64,000 nt of DNA from Rhizopus arrhizus. Lineage: Eukaryota > Mucoromycota > Mucoromycetes > Mucorales > Rhizopodaceae. The number at the start of each line of letters is the position of its first letter. Position 1 is the stretch's first letter. Positions 19,415-35,103 of this stretch are shown piece after piece. The position numbers and the translations under genes are program-made. Below the pieces are notes generated by a model. The model had not been told where the DNA came from. It did no database searches and saw nothing but the letters and a program-made list of their open reading frames with translations. The stretch covers positions 1,188,001 to 1,252,000 of the forward strand of contig JAKZZE010000009.1 of NCBI GenBank assembly GCA_024220505.1, read 5' to 3'.

Positions 19415-20756
19415 ATTAAAAGAAAGAAAGGGAAGAGAGAAAAGATAGGTTATATAACTCATTGTTGTACGCACGTGTTTAAAAGAAAATAGATTTCCAT
19501 GTGAACAATAGGAAATAAAAAAGGCCATTAATCACATTCATCCCTTCTTTTATCTAAATACGGAATTTATTCAGTGATCTACAAAAGAAACTTTTTTTTT
19601 TTTTTTAACTCGAGAACTGTAATCATCATTAGTGGTAGACTTAAAACTCCTTTAAAAGAGTCTAATAGATCAAATCTCCCTAATTTATAAGGTATTTGTG
19701 AATAAATAATTCTTCTCGTTTTATTTGACACAACACGTTGAAAAGTACTGATTTTGGTCAATCTCATTTTAAATACATCCTTCATTCTATTATGACGTAT
19801 AATGATATTTGAGTGTTACTTTTCTTTTTAAATTATTTGTCATTGAAGACAGATAAGACTAAAAGGGGAGTAAAGAGGAGAAAGATGACGTTCTCCTTAA
19901 AACTATCATAAAAAATATGATAAACATACTTTGCACTGCTTCGTTTTACGTCATCACCCTACTCAGTGTAAACTATTCATAATGAATCGCCGTTAAAAAA
20001 AGCCGTGAGAATTGAAGAAAGCATCAGCTGGCTTTTAACCGTTCTCTCCTTTGTTCTCTGTCTTCTTTTGCTTTTCAATAAAGAGATGCCAAGAAATGAT
20101 AACAAAAAACTCTTGTAGTTAATCAATCATTATAAGATTAGATTCTTGTTATTATAAACATGTATTCTATTCACAGCACTAATATTATTTATTCATTAAA
20201 AAGATTTTTTATTATAAATTATCACTTTGCTTTCATCGCTTATTTAAATAAAGAGTAGGACAAACTGGGGTATTGTCTTCAAACACGTGGAATGTATGCC
20301 ACGTTTCTCATAGTCATTGAATAAATACTTGCAGACCTATTCTCTTAATTGAGTAATACAAACGTCAACAAGAATAGAATTGATCAAAATAGAATTAGCC
20401 ATCTGCGTATTTAATTTCAGCTTTGAACATGGGCTAGATTCAGGGCAATTCGGTAGGACTGACAGAAAGAAAACTTGGGGTTATTCAGATTATTTAAAAT
20501 AAAGAATTTACACTACAAAAGAGTAAAATACTGAAATATTTAATACTTAAACATAAAACAATTTTAAATTCTTTTAAAGGACATGAATGAATTAAGTGAA
20601 TAATGCTTATGGATATTAGATACACAGTATAGAAACACACTCAAAGGACAGTGCTATCTTGATTGGTTGGCAATACTTATTTTAATTGGATGTATAATTC
20701 ATCCTCCGGCATTTCATTCTCTAGAAAATTTTCAGTCTATAGAGTTTTTATTAATT
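19415..20756. other. Gene-poor interval upstream of PRP18
   Basis: About 1.3 kb, AT-rich. A 68-codon frame on - at 19579-19785 has no recognisable motif and I do not call it. No tRNA-like A/B boxes or long repeats were seen. It presumably holds the divergent promoters of the VQ-like gene and PRP18. Confidence 0.5.
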
Positions 20757-22163
20757 ATGGATTTTTTAAAAAGTGCAATTCAAGAAGAGATTTCTAAAAA
20801 ACGTAAAGTTTTAGAATCAATAGAAAAGAAGGGAGAAGGAGAAAATAAAAAACAAAAATATGTGAGTCGGGCTGAACTAGAAAGAATCCGAGAAGAAGAA
20901 TATAAAAAAAAAGAAAAGGAGAGAGAAGAAAAAGAAAGACAGGCAAGTGGATTATATAAAAGTCAATACAAAAGCATTAACATTTTGTATTAGAAAAAAG
21001 CTCGTCTTGAAGCAGAAGAGGTAAAATGAAAAAAAAAGGAACTGATTTTAAAGATTTGTGATCTAACGTAATGTAGGCTAAACGTAAAGACCTTGAGAGA
21101 CAACAAGCAAAAGCTAATGAAAAAGAAAATCAAGAAAAATCAGTAATTATTCAAAAAAAAATTTTTGATCAAATAAACTAAGATGCATTATTAGGAAGAA
21201 GAAACGGAGACATTCAATATTCCAATGGAAGAATGCATTCGACGTTTAAGAGCAATGGGACAACCTATTCGATTATTTGCAGAAACAGATAAACAATGTA
21301 AACTTCGTCTTCGTGCACTTGAACTTATGGATGAACAACAATCAGAGGTAAAGAAAAAAAAAAAAAAAAAAAAGACAACCAATATAGCATATGACTAAAT
21401 GAAAAGAATACTATAGAAACAAGGACGTAATGAATTCATGAAGACATTGGAAGAAATGGAAGCGCATATGCGTCTTGATGATTTGAAACAAAAAAGAGGT
21501 GTTACGATTGAAGATAAAAAGAAGACCAAAAAACAAGGCCCAGCTGTAGTGCCTATCCAAATCGAATTAATTTCATCTGATATTGACAGGTTGTATTCAC
21601 AAATTTATGCTTATTTTGCTGTAAGTGTTCATAGATCCTAGCTTATCATTTTTACTCATTTTATTTGTAAAGTATACATTGGAGGAATGGGAAGAATACA
21701 TGGCAGCAAGACCAGAAGAAGAAAAGAGAAGTGTGCCTGGTAAACGAGCTGCAGTACTTCAAAAACAAGCAGCAGAATATATTAAACCATTGATGAGACA
21801 ATTGAAAAAGGGAACGCTGGAACCTGATGTCTTGGCCCGTGTTGCTGAAATTGCACAACGTATGCAAAAACGACTTTATCGTGACGCTCAAGATTCATAT
21901 CTTCAGCTATCCATTGGTAATGCACCTTGGCCTATTGGTGTAACTATGGTGGGGTAAGTTTAAACACCGGGTTTTGAAATGGCTGTTTATTTATCGCTTT
22001 TGATAGTATTCACGAACGATCTGCTCGTGAAAAGATTAGCTCTTCTCAAGTGGCTCATGTATTAAACGATGAAACATCAAGAAAGTGGATTCAGTCCGTT
22101 AAACGATTGATGACCTTTGCACAAACAAAGTATCCTCCTTACACTTTAAGCCAAATTTCATAA
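20757..22163 (+). CDS. PRP18: Pre-mRNA-splicing factor 18
   Basis: Second-step splicing factor that stabilises exon docking in the spliceosome. Exons: 20757-20942, 20994-21020, 21077-21142, 21195-21347, 21417-21620, 21673-21953, 22007-22163 (1074 nt, 357 aa; human 342). The N-terminus is a lysine/glutamate-rich coiled coil. The PRP4-like/SFM segment reads [20 protein letters not shown]. The C-terminal Prp18 fold carries [29 protein letters not shown] and [15 protein letters not shown], all near-identical to the human protein. Intron 1 (20943-20993) starts with GC (CAG|GCAAGT), the only donor that keeps the frame. The stop is 16 bp from the stop of the next gene on the opposite strand. Confidence 0.96.
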
Positions 22164-22179
22164 TAAATACCACTTTTAT

Positions 22180-23323
22180 TTAGCAACATTTCGTTGTTAT
22201 AACCGTATCATCATCATCTACATCATCAAATTGAAGTATTGGGCCTTTATAACCCTTTTTTCTGGCAACAACAGAATACCATGACATGTATGTGTTGTAT
22301 TCATTGACTTCTTCTCTCATCTGTCGTATTGTCTTGTCTAATTCTTCCTCTTCAATCCATCTATTCGTTATCCACTCTCGTCTATAATTTCCAATCGTCC
22401 TTTCCCAGTATTCTAATAGCAGCGAGCCTATTTCTCCACCATGATGTCCGACAGGTGTATGTGTGTGATAAATCTGCATCCCCATCAATTGACTTATGTT
22501 TGCAAGCCGATTTGGCCATGGATTTCTCGCTGCGACATCTTTACTTGTAGGTGAATATGGAGGTTGTTGTGTAGACATAAGCACTACTAATAATACAATT
22601 TATATTCTCAATTGTTGATAATATATAAAAGCTTACGTTGTGTTAGGGTATTCATAGATGGTCCTGCATCAAACAAGTCATCGTATGCTTCTACACATTC
22701 AATATAAGCACCCTTTTTCATGATTCTTATAAACTCTTTTAATACATCATCCCATAACTGATCAGGCATGGTGTTTAGCATTGAACGTACAAATATATAA
22801 TCAAACGTTGCATCTTCATAAGGTAAAGGAAGTTCAACCAAGTCAATACGCTGATGTAAAATGTTTCTTCCGCAAGGGCTTGTATGAAATAAGTCTTTGA
22901 TAAACCACAGTGTCTATTTTTTAAACAAACCTTGTTGGTAATACATTTTTATCAACATCAATGCCAATAAAATAAGAAAAAGGGAATCGTGCTGCCATAT
23001 CCTAATCATACACAAAATATCAAAAAAAAAAAAAAATACTAAAGGTATAAGCATTTTTTTACCGCCGTCCAAAAACCAGCACCACATCCAATATCTAATA
23101 CTTCACTACCGCCTGCCTGTAATAATCTTTCGATGGGTGCTTTAAAATCATTTTCAAACGCTAACCGAAGAGCGTTATGTCTCACCCAGTCTCGTTCTAT
23201 ATCGTCAGCTGTATTTGGTAATCTTGGCTTCATGTTGTATTTTGTTGAAGACCTCCATTTTAATTTTAAAAAAGAAGTGATTCCTCCAGTATTATTATTC
23301 GTGTCATTAGAACTATTGAACAT
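22180..23323 (-). CDS. Class I SAM-dependent methyltransferase
   Basis: Exons on -: 23323-23063, 23001-22931, 22878-22637, 22586-22180 (981 nt, 326 aa). The Rossmann methyltransferase core begins with motif I EVLDIGCGAGFWTA, then acidic loop FIGIDVDK, LPYEDATFDYIFVRSMLNTM (motif IV region) and EFIRIMKKGAYIECVE (motif V). The C-terminal third (PVGHHGGEIGSLL, then helices) probably shapes the substrate pocket. The family is broad (Methyltransf_25-like). Substrate is unknown; fungal relatives include small-molecule and lipid methyltransferases. It converges on PRP18, and its TAA overlaps an AATAAA on the same strand (22175-22180). Confidence 0.85.
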
Positions 23324-23565
23324 ATTAAAGCGTAAATAATGAAGAAAAAAAAGAAAAGAAAACTATTTGCTTCAAGGTACAAGAAAAAAAAAAAATAGGG
23401 TTTGTATTCCGATTTGTAAATCTTTAGTTTGAAGAAAACTGAGTCCGCCAAATATGATTAAAATGCATTAAAAAGATCCTCATTTAGCTCAGAAGATGTT
23501 TATACAAATATACAACTTTTATATTTTATTTACTGTGTGTGATAATATGTATACAAATATTGAAT

Positions 23566-24631
23566 TTATTGAACAAAGCTGTTACCCTTGGCAATGTTCT
23601 TCTTTAATTCAGGAACAGCCTTAGCGATAAGTTCCTTTTCATAGTCAGAGATTTGACCGAGTTCATTGATCTTTTCAACGCCTTCAGGGCCAAGTTCAAT
23701 GTTGGTAGAGAAATATTCAACACCATCCTTGGCAAAGACATCAGACTTAACAAAAGAGGGTTCAACAACACCCTTCTTACCACCAACAGTGGCTTCCAAG
23801 ACAGAATTGGCAAAACGAGCACCAGCAAAGGCCATGGAGAGAGTAGCGGAACCGGTACCGTTCTTGGCTTGAACAACTTCATCGCCACCGAATTGGATAC
23901 GGTGAGTCAAGGCATCGAGTTCTTCCTTGCTGAATTCGAGACCAGTTTGAGAGAGGAGAGGGACAATGGTCACACCAGAGTGACCACCGACAACAGTAAC
24001 CTTGACATCGTTGGGATCCAAGTTCTTGACTTCGGCAACAAAGCGAGAGGCACGGACAACATCAAGAGTAGTGACACCATACAAACGCTTAGGGTTGAAG
24101 ACACCAGCCTTCTTTAAGGTTTCGGCAAAGATGGGGACAGTGGAGTTGACAGGGTTAGAGATGATAAGGAAGTGAGCGTTGGGACAGTGCCTGTAAATAC
24201 GTAATCAATTCACAATTCACTCAATACACAAGAAATACTTACTTGGCAGCAGCTTCAGCAAGGTCACGAACAATGGAAGCATTGGTGTTGAATAAATCAT
24301 CACGGGTCATACCAGGCTTACGAGGAACGCCAGCAGGAATAACAACAACGTGAGCACCTTCAAGAGCAGTCTTCAAACCTTCGTTTTCAGGAGTGTGACC
24401 AGTGACCTTGGAGTTGGTATTGATGTGGCTAAGATCAGCAGCGACACCGGGAGTGTTGACAATATCGTAAAGAGAAAGATGGGTGACGTGAGGGTTTTCC
24501 TTCAATAACAAGGACAAGGGTTGACCAATACCACCGGCAGCACCAAGAACGGCAACTTTAGAAAGGTTGGCAGCGGAGGTAGAGAAAGAGCGCTTGGCAG
24601 CAATAGAGAAAACACGAGAGGCGGCAAACAT
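23566..24631 (-). CDS. Malate dehydrogenase, mitochondrial
   Basis: NAD-dependent malate/oxaloacetate interconversion in the TCA cycle. Two exons on -, 24631-24243 and 24190-23566 (1014 nt, 337 aa). The mitochondrial presequence [20 protein letters not shown] has an FSTS processing context. NAD-binding [15 protein letters not shown] follows, with substrate-binding [17 protein letters not shown], catalytic [12 protein letters not shown], and Asp in [14 protein letters not shown]. The ending is KGNSFVQ, without a peroxisomal SKL. Codon use is strongly biased (GCC/AAG/TTC), as in highly expressed genes, unlike the A/T-rich neighbours. Confidence 0.97.
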
Positions 24632-26442
24632 TTTTGGTTGAAACAGAAAAGAAGATGAAAAAAAAAAAGGAAATCTGTTTATAAGAGAAAAGAAAAAGCA
24701 GGGTTTAATTCAAATTCCGATATATCGGGTAAACCTTTATAAGGTCTTTACTAAAGGCTTTCTAACGTAATTCTGCATTTTTAGTGTTTAAAACTGAAGC
24801 TTGGTACGCAAAAAAGAGTGGCATATTTTGATGTATATAGCGTTTGACTGATATGCATACTGCCAATTACTATGTAACCTGAATATTACTAGTTATGTAT
24901 CTTTTAAAAGATAATTCAAGAGGTACAATACAAATGATACATGTGCTAAATGTACCTGGTTTTTCTAGCTGCGTTAATAATGAGTACACTCAGGAGCAAC
25001 ATAATGAATATTATAGAAAAAATACATAAAAATGGAATCACTTTTTTAAAATAAGCTAGCTAGACTGTAGATATTAATAGAAGCATCTCTAATCGCTATC
25101 TCTCCAGATGCGTCAATTTGTAGCTTTGCAGCATTCGCTAGACAGTTGATATGTACAAAGATAACCTACTCATCGCGATCTAGATATTCTTACAATCCAA
25201 AGGAGTCTAATGCATTGTTATCTATCATTTTTGAGCATCACTACTTTACACATTTTATTACTTTTTATTTGCCTATGGAAATAGATTGATAGATTGAGCC
25301 AAAGAATATATATCGTTTCAGTATCACATGTTTTGACTGTAACCAGTCTGATATAGCAATTTTTGTCAAATTAACGTAACCTTTATTTAAAAATCGCAAT
25401 GATATTACTAACAATAGGTTTACAGTACTAAAGTATGAAAAGCAATTATTTTTGACATTAAATCCAAATAAAAACATATGATTCGCTACTATCCCCTCGA
25501 TAATAGTGACACTTCATAAAGTAAAACTCTTCACTATTGTCCTCTTGGAGAACAACGTTAAAGATATCGTGACATTGTGTGTTATTATTAGCTACTATAA
25601 AAAACTACAGATGATTAATATCCACCGATTTATTCAATACACTTTTAACTTTTCAAAGCCTCTGCAACACGAACATTCATATAATTTATAACCATCGATG
25701 TTTATTTTCTTTTGAGACATTTGTGAAGCTTATTTCTTTCCTTTTTCCTTCATGGTCATTTTTAGATTTGATTGATTCTCTTTGGAGATGAGGCTACAAA
25801 ATTCACAACTGATTTCTTTAACACGAAATTATCTTTTTTACTTTTATCTTTCTATTCAAAGATTAGGCTTGCTAGAATAAAAAAAACATTAAAGATAATT
25901 GTTCAATGTTTATTTTTAAAAGTTGTAAATACTTTGCTTTTTGTTTTTCTTTTTAATACATGCATCTTTGTTTAGTGCTAATAACCATCTATCACTTATG
26001 AAAATAAGCATTTTTTGTGTAAAGATAAAAGGACATGAAAGAGAGTTTGAAAACATATACTTTCGTCATTATTTAACAACACTATCGTGTATAAATTGAA
26101 GTAAGAAATAGTTTTAATGTATTTCATGACAATAATAAGTTAACTGAATTTGAATAGACAGAAAGAAAGCCTTCAATAATTTAAAACAAGTACTTATGTC
26201 AATACCTATAAGAATAATCTATTATATAAAGCTTTTTAAAAAATCAAATCTTCATCATTGAAATATAATCTATTGTCAGTTTTTAGCAAGCTGCTTGTCA
26301 ATAAAAAAAAGCCTATTGTATTGAACAAGATATTTGATTGGCCGCATATCTCTAAGCATTCATAAAAAAGTCACGTAAACCCAGTGTTTTATTCCAACCC
26401 CCTCCATTTTTTCTCTCTTTCTCTTTTTTTACAATATTCAAC
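24632..26442. other. 1.8-kb gene-free interval between divergent MDH and TOM40
   Basis: Very AT-rich. Only short frames without motifs (about 25265-25975). I found no tRNA boxes, repeats or protein similarity. A CT-rich tract (26398-26430) directly precedes the TOM40 ATG. It probably holds two promoters, but is long for this otherwise compact region. Confidence 0.5.
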
Positions 26443-27698
26443 ATGGCCACACCAGAGACTACACCTGTAAATCCTAGACTTTTTACACCACTTTCTGGTA
26501 ATTTTGGTCTCAAAGATCAAAAGCCTACAGGATCTCCTTGGAATCCACTCCAATGGCCCACTTGGTTTTCATATCATAAAGGACGTCTCAACTTGCCTAG
26601 TCCTGGAAAATTCGAAAGACTTCACAGTGAAGCAACAAAAGGTTTTTCTTAAAAAAAAATCAAAAGCTTACGCGCATAGACAAAAAAAAACAAAAACTGA
26701 CAGTTTTCAATCCTTTTTTATAAAGAGGTCTTCACCACCGGTTATCTTTTTGATGGAGCCCAAGCTAATATCGTCAAGGAACTCTCTCCCAACTTTCATG
26801 TTCAACATCAATTTTCTTTGGGCTCTCAAGTAATGCCACCTATGTATAACTTTATGTCTGGCTATATGACTGAAAAGGTATGAGAAAGAAATGTATGATT
26901 TTGGAAATTATTTTTAGGCTAAAAAAAGTTTTTTAAAAGACCATGCTGCAAGGTACCATGGACAATGATACAAACTTAAATGCTGTATTTAGACATGCTT
27001 GGTCATCCAAATATGTAACCAAAGTCATGGCACAGGTAAAAATAAATTGAAAAAAAAAAGTAGAAATAATCATTAATTGTTTTGTATAGTTTACTAATAT
27101 GCCCGGTCACTCCATGGTTCAATTAGAACAAGAAGTGAACGGATCAGATTATTCCTTAAACTTCAAGACAATGAACGCCAACCCATTAGAGATGACAGGT
27201 CTTTACATGGCTTCTTATCTCCAATCTGTTACGCAAAGTTTGGTTGTTGGAAGTGAAATTGTCTTGCAACGTCCTACACGCGATATGGAAGAGACTGCGA
27301 TGTCATTGGTTGGTAAATACACTGGAAGCGATTACATTGCAACTGCGCAATTCCAAGGCATAGGAGCGATACAAGCCAGTTACTATCAACGTATTAACGA
27401 AAAGGTTGATTTCGGTGTCGAACTCAATTTGATGGCTCAAGGGGGCCGTAGAGAAGCCGTAGCTACTGTGGGCGGTAAATTTGATTTTAGACAAGCTACT
27501 TTTAGAGGACAAATCGATACGACTGGTAAAGTGGCTGCTGTTTTGGAAGAAAAGATGGCGCCTGGCTTCTCTTTCCTTATTAGCGGTGAATTGGATCATA
27601 TGAAGGTTTGTGTGATATTAACGAATACATTATGCTTTACTTAATGTTTTATATAGGGTCAAAGCAAATTTGGTATTGGAATCATGTTGTCTGCATAG
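26443..27698 (+). CDS. TOM40: Mitochondrial import receptor TOM40
   Basis: Beta-barrel pore of the outer-membrane TOM complex. Exons: 26443-26641, 26726-26877, 26940-27035, 27090-27605, 27657-27698 (1005 nt, 334 aa). It has an N-terminal helix with proline-rich lead-in (TPLSGNFGLKDQKPTGSPWN), LPSPGKFERLHSEATK, EVFTTGYLFDGAQANIVKEL, LQGTMDNDTNLNA, MPGHSMVQLEQEVNGSDYSL, and the last strand ending GQSKFGIGIMLSA, the beta-signal used by the SAM complex. The acceptor of intron 2 is taken at 26939 because it gives EKTMLQGTM. It converges on RSP5, with 102 bp between stops. Confidence 0.96.
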
Positions 27699-27800
27699 AT
27701 TATTATTTTGTGTACAAAAAAAAAATACAGTAAATGTAATATTTTCAATGAAAGAGTCTTTATATAATGTAATATGTACACATTTGCTTATGAATATTTC

Positions 27801-30562
<2,762 letters not shown>

Positions 30563-31146
30563 TTTTATTAAAATAAAAAAGGAGGAGGAAAGAAATGTTC
30601 CAATAAAATACAAGCGTGGCTTTTTAAATTTCCTTTTTAAGATATTTAAACTCAATTAATGTTTATTTTTAACCAATAGAAAAAATTAATAGATTTGTTT
30701 GTAAGCATACAACATGAATATACACATACAAAATAGTTTTTCTAGATTCTCCAAGATGGAAAAATTGGAAAGAAGCATGACTTTTATATAAAAAAACACA
30801 TGCACAAAAGAAGCGGTATAAACGGGGAAGTAAGGTCGGGAGGACAGAAGGTTATTCCGCTTTATTCAAAAGATTATTGTTTACCCTTTTATTCGGAACG
30901 GAAAGGAACCTTGGCGCTTTAACCAAATCAATACTTGTCTTTGCAAAAGTTTACAAACCAATGCGATTATTAATATGTCAGTGTAGCATCACTCTAAATG
31001 GGATAGGATAATAAGAGGATAGTGGATATTTGCTATACTGTCGGTCCGAACAACTTTAGAGTAAGATTTACCAATGTTTATTTACAAGTTGCAAAATAAA
31101 TAAGATTTTTTTTTTTTTGTTTCTAAATATAAAGATATGTGTTCAT
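30563..31146. other. RSP5 upstream region and carrier 3' region
   Basis: About 580 bp without a gene. GC-richer patches at 30810-30850 and 30890-30915 could be RSP5 promoter elements; nothing more specific is visible. Confidence 0.5.
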
Positions 31147-32346
31147 CTAATCTATATTTAACAATCGCTTCATTCTGTCATAGACTGCAAAACTAACAGC
31201 CACCATTGGCACTACTTTGACATAACCTATACTGAGCCCAACATAAAACCCTTTGAATCCTTTTACTCTATAAATATCTTTTGTTGTCTCTATAAATCCA
31301 ACAAACTTATCTGGGCTCAATGATCCACCCACTTGCATTCGTCGACGAATAACTTCCAACGGATAACTGCTCGTTTGTGCTACTAGTCCTGCAGTACCAC
31401 CACATAGTAATTCTGCCCATGTCTTTAAAGGTGGTTTGGATATGACTTTCATTGGGTCATCCTCTTCCTTTTTTCGTGTGTATTTGGAAACAAAAGGATG
31501 ATATCTACATAATTGAGTAACAAGGTGGTATGTCCAAAACGAAACGCCTGCGTATGGTATCATCCCTGCGACTGTAGGTAAAAAGCCTCTATAAAAATTG
31601 ACAACGTGGAAACGACCATGCATACGTTGTAGTGCAGCTGGTTCGTTGTATATTTGCTGAATAGTGCCTGAAAGAGTAGGTCGTCTGGTTCTTTCTTTGA
31701 CATCATAGGCAAGGCGAACACGAATAAGGTCTAGTGGGTATGTAAAGAATACGGATGTGACACCTAATAGTTTATATTGAGTCAATGATAGCACAGTCTT
31801 GTTTTACAATTTTCTATATTACCAGCTAAAGAACCAGCCATAAATTGTTTTAATGATGTTTCATGTGCTCGTGTTGGCATTAATAACTAAAAAGAAGTTA
31901 TATTAAGCCTTTTATATGCTTATATATAGGCTTACTGCACGATATTGTTCGTAAGCGACAAACTTGATGGCTGCATAAGGAAAGATTCGAATTAAAGTCA
32001 TTGAATGGCCTTGAAACAAACCAATCAACCCCGCACTTTTATAAATTTCATGGCCTGCTTTAAAAGCTCCTGAAAATGTGCCTATAGAAAACGAATGAAT
32101 ATGAGCAAATAACTATCATTCAATCTAACCAGCATATCGTTCAAATATAGGATTTCTTGATTGAAATAGAATCTTTATTCTATCAAGTGGTGCTATTGTT
32201 GTTTTCGCCTAAAGTTGCGTGTGTTAGTCATTCATAAAAAAAAGTTATTTTCACTATACCAAGCAACCAGCTACTCCTCCTGCAATACCGGACCTTAATA
32301 CATAATCCAAACTTCTTTTATTATTTGTTTCACTCTTATCTGCCAT
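31147..32346 (-). CDS. Mitochondrial carrier, Leu5/SLC25A42-like (CoA transporter group)
   Basis: Six-helix inner-membrane carrier. Exons on -: 32346-32260, 32208-32130, 32081-31936, 31886-31823, 31763-31147 (993 nt, 330 aa). The three carrier signatures are present: [20 protein letters not shown] and [37 protein letters not shown] and [20 protein letters not shown] resemble yeast Leu5 and animal SLC25A16/42, which move coenzyme A or dephospho-CoA into the matrix. ATP-Mg/Pi carriers are the main alternative, but there are no EF-hands. The gene is divergent from CWC25, with start codons 127 bp apart. Confidence 0.82.
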
Positions 32347-32473
32347 TGACTTCTCTAGAAAATAAATAAAAAAGTAGAAAGAAAAAAAGCAAGTATATTT
32401 TTTTTTTCTTACGAATAAAAGCACAGTCCGAATTTATTTTACTTTTTTTTTTTTTCTTCTCAGTTCATCAAAA

Positions 32474-33373
32474 ATGGGTTCATCCGATCTTAACTTGAAG
32501 AAATCATGGCATCCTTCTACTTTTAAAAATCAAGAAAGAGTATGGAAAGAAGAACAAAAGCGTAAAGAAGAAGATAGAAAACTGGAACAACTCAAGAAAG
32601 AATTAGCAGAGGAAAGGCAATTACAAGAATTGCAACGAATGCAGGAAGATGCTGGTACCAAGTAAAACATACAAAACAGATGACATCTATTAGAACTTTT
32701 GCTTACTTTTTTTAATAGACAAAAGTCAAACAAACTTGATTGGATGTATGCTGGTCCTAACGCAAACATTAATGGATCAAATGATAACTCGATGGAAGAA
32801 TTCTTGCTGGGAAAAAAGAATGTAGATGAATTACTTCGAGCAAAGCAAAGAGAAGAAGTAGTAAGTTTTGTTTTTTTTTAAATATGAAATTTTATAAAAC
32901 TAAAAACAATTATTGTATAGCAAGCTGCTACAAATTTGGAAGAAAGTAGATTTACTTTATCTAACTCTAATGCAAATACAGAGCGTGATATTCAAGCTAA
33001 AATAAGAGAAGATCCTTTACTTATGATTAAACAAAGAGAACAAATGGCATTGAAAGCTATTGTAGAAAACCCGATGAGGTTAAAAGAATTGAAGAAAAAG
33101 GAAAAGAAGGATAAAAAGAAGAAGAGAGATCGCAGTAAAGATAGACATCATCATCACAGTAGCAATGTTAGCGATAGTAGACATCGTAAAGAAAGAGATC
33201 ACGAAAGAGTGGAAAAAAGATCAAGAGATTATAATAGAGAAGAAAAAAGATCAAGAGACTATGATAAAGAAGAAAGAAAATCAAGAGAGTACAGAAGAGA
33301 TAATAGAAGAGATGACAGTAGAGATAGATACTATAGTAGTAACAGAAGAAGTATATCTCCTCGCCGCAGATAA
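32474..33373 (+). CDS. CWC25: Pre-mRNA-splicing factor CWC25
   Basis: Step-one splicing factor that stabilises the branch helix after Prp2 action. Exons: 32474-32661, 32719-32860, 32921-33373 (783 nt, 260 aa). The N-terminal CIR_N-type segment [20 protein letters not shown] is diagnostic. It is followed by the coiled coil, [26 protein letters not shown] and [17 protein letters not shown]. The C-terminus is a Lys-rich then Arg/Ser/Asp/His-rich low-complexity tail ([20 protein letters not shown]) ending SISPRRR, similar to SR-type tails. Confidence 0.94.
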
Positions 33374-33494
33374 AAAAAAAATTCAAATGTAAATAAATCG
33401 AATAAAATTAAATGCTCTTTAGTTTTTTGTGTTTTTTTTTACAGTCATTTCTAGAAATATTTTTATTATAAATATACATATACACACATACAGC

Positions 33495-34945
33495 TTAAGC
33501 TTGCTTGGACGTCAACCAAGTCTTTAAACGCTGAATTTGATCCAAAACAGATGATTTCGCAGTTCCACCAGGAGTATTACGGTTTTCAATACTTGTTTCG
33601 TAACTCCATACATTGACAACATCCTCTTCAAAGGATGCATGAAGGCTTTGAAGATCAGCGACACTTAAATCACTCAAGGAACAACTACGATCTTCAGCCA
33701 TCTTGACAGCAGCACCAGAGATATGATGTGTTTCACGGAATGGGACACCTTTACGCACCAAGTATTCTGCTAAATCGGTAGCCAACATGTCACCACTGAG
33801 GCTAGATTTCATTTGGTCAGAAAATATGTTCATGGTGCTTAGTACACCAGCTGTAATTTGAAGAGAACCGGTTAAGGTATCTGCAGCGTCAAACATGGGT
33901 TCCTTGTCTTCTTGAAGATCCTTGTTGTAAGTACTTGGGATACCCTTATAAGACATCATGAAGCCAGACATCTACAAACATAAACATCAGTCTTTTTTTT
34001 TTTCCCGTATCATTTTAATCTACTTACACTGCCAAACACACGACCACACTTTCCACGTAATAATTCCAAACTGTCAGGATTCTTCTTTTGAGGCATCAAA
34101 CTAGAACCTGTACTGTAAGCATCAGCCAACTTGACAAATCCAAATTCACTACTTGAATAAATAATCAAGTCTTCTGCGATACGAGAAATGTGTGTCATGG
34201 TCAAACTAGCCCAAAACAGAAATTCAGCTACAAAATCACGATCACTAACAGCATAAAGAGAGTTGTGAATGTAATCCTTGAATCCAAGTTCTTGAGCAAG
34301 AAAGGCACGATCAATGTTAAAGACATGTCCAGCAAGGGCACCCGAACCTAATGGGAGTACATTGAATCTATCGATCAATTGTTCCAAACGCTCAGCATCA
34401 GATTGCCAAAGCCAAGCATAGGATAGCAAGAAATGAGACCAACGGATAGGTTGAGCACGTTGAAGGTGAGTATAACCGGGCAAGATGACATCCAATTCCT
34501 TTTCAGCACGAGCCACAACGACACCAATAAGTTCTTTGAGATATGCCAAGATTTTACGGGCTTCATCACGTAACCAGAGACGCATGTCGGTAGCGACTTG
34601 ATCATTACGAGAACGACCCGTGTGCAATTTACCAGCCAAGGGACCAATGAGTTCACCCAAACGACGCTCGTTAGCAGTATGAATGTCTTCATCACCTGCT
34701 TTGATTTCAAATTGACCTTGTCTCCACTCTTCCATAACAGCCTCTAATCCTTCCACAAGCTTTTTTCCTTCATCAGCAGTTATAATGCTGTTTTTGGCAA
34801 GTGCTTTAGCATAAGCGATGGAACCAGTACAGTCAGCGGCATACATGCGCTTATCAAAATGAATAGAGGCATTAAAGGCATCCATTAAGGGATCTACAGC
34901 CCCAGTGAATCGACCTCCCCAGAGTTTCTTTGGTGCTTCAGTCAT
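33495..34945 (-). CDS. ARG4: Argininosuccinate lyase
   Basis: Last step of arginine synthesis: argininosuccinate to arginine and fumarate. Exons on -: 34945-34028 and 33971-33495 (1395 nt, 464 aa, the standard length). The start is [20 protein letters not shown]. Catalytic regions are [40 protein letters not shown] and the superfamily signature [20 protein letters not shown]. The second exon carries [15 protein letters not shown] and the C-terminal helices. Everything needed for activity is present. An upstream ATG in frame at 35074 exists but gives an unconvincing extension, so I prefer [11 protein letters not shown]. Confidence 0.98.
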
Positions 34946-35103
34946 GATTTTATATAGAATGTGTACGTGTTGTATAAAGAAAGAGAAGAGAAATGAAGTG
35001 TTTATTTGTTTTATATATTTTTTTTTATAAAGTGGATGAGTCACATTGATAAACCTTTTTAGAATGAAACCCAATTCGATTGCATCTCCGCTATTTTTCC
35101 TTT

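Noticed and set aside
19579..19785. 68-codon frame on -
   Set aside because: No motif, low-complexity Lys run at the end, no splice or leader support.
24632..26442. Hidden gene in the 1.8-kb MDH-TOM40 interval
   Set aside because: Short frames only, no splice-joined protein with recognisable motifs on either strand.
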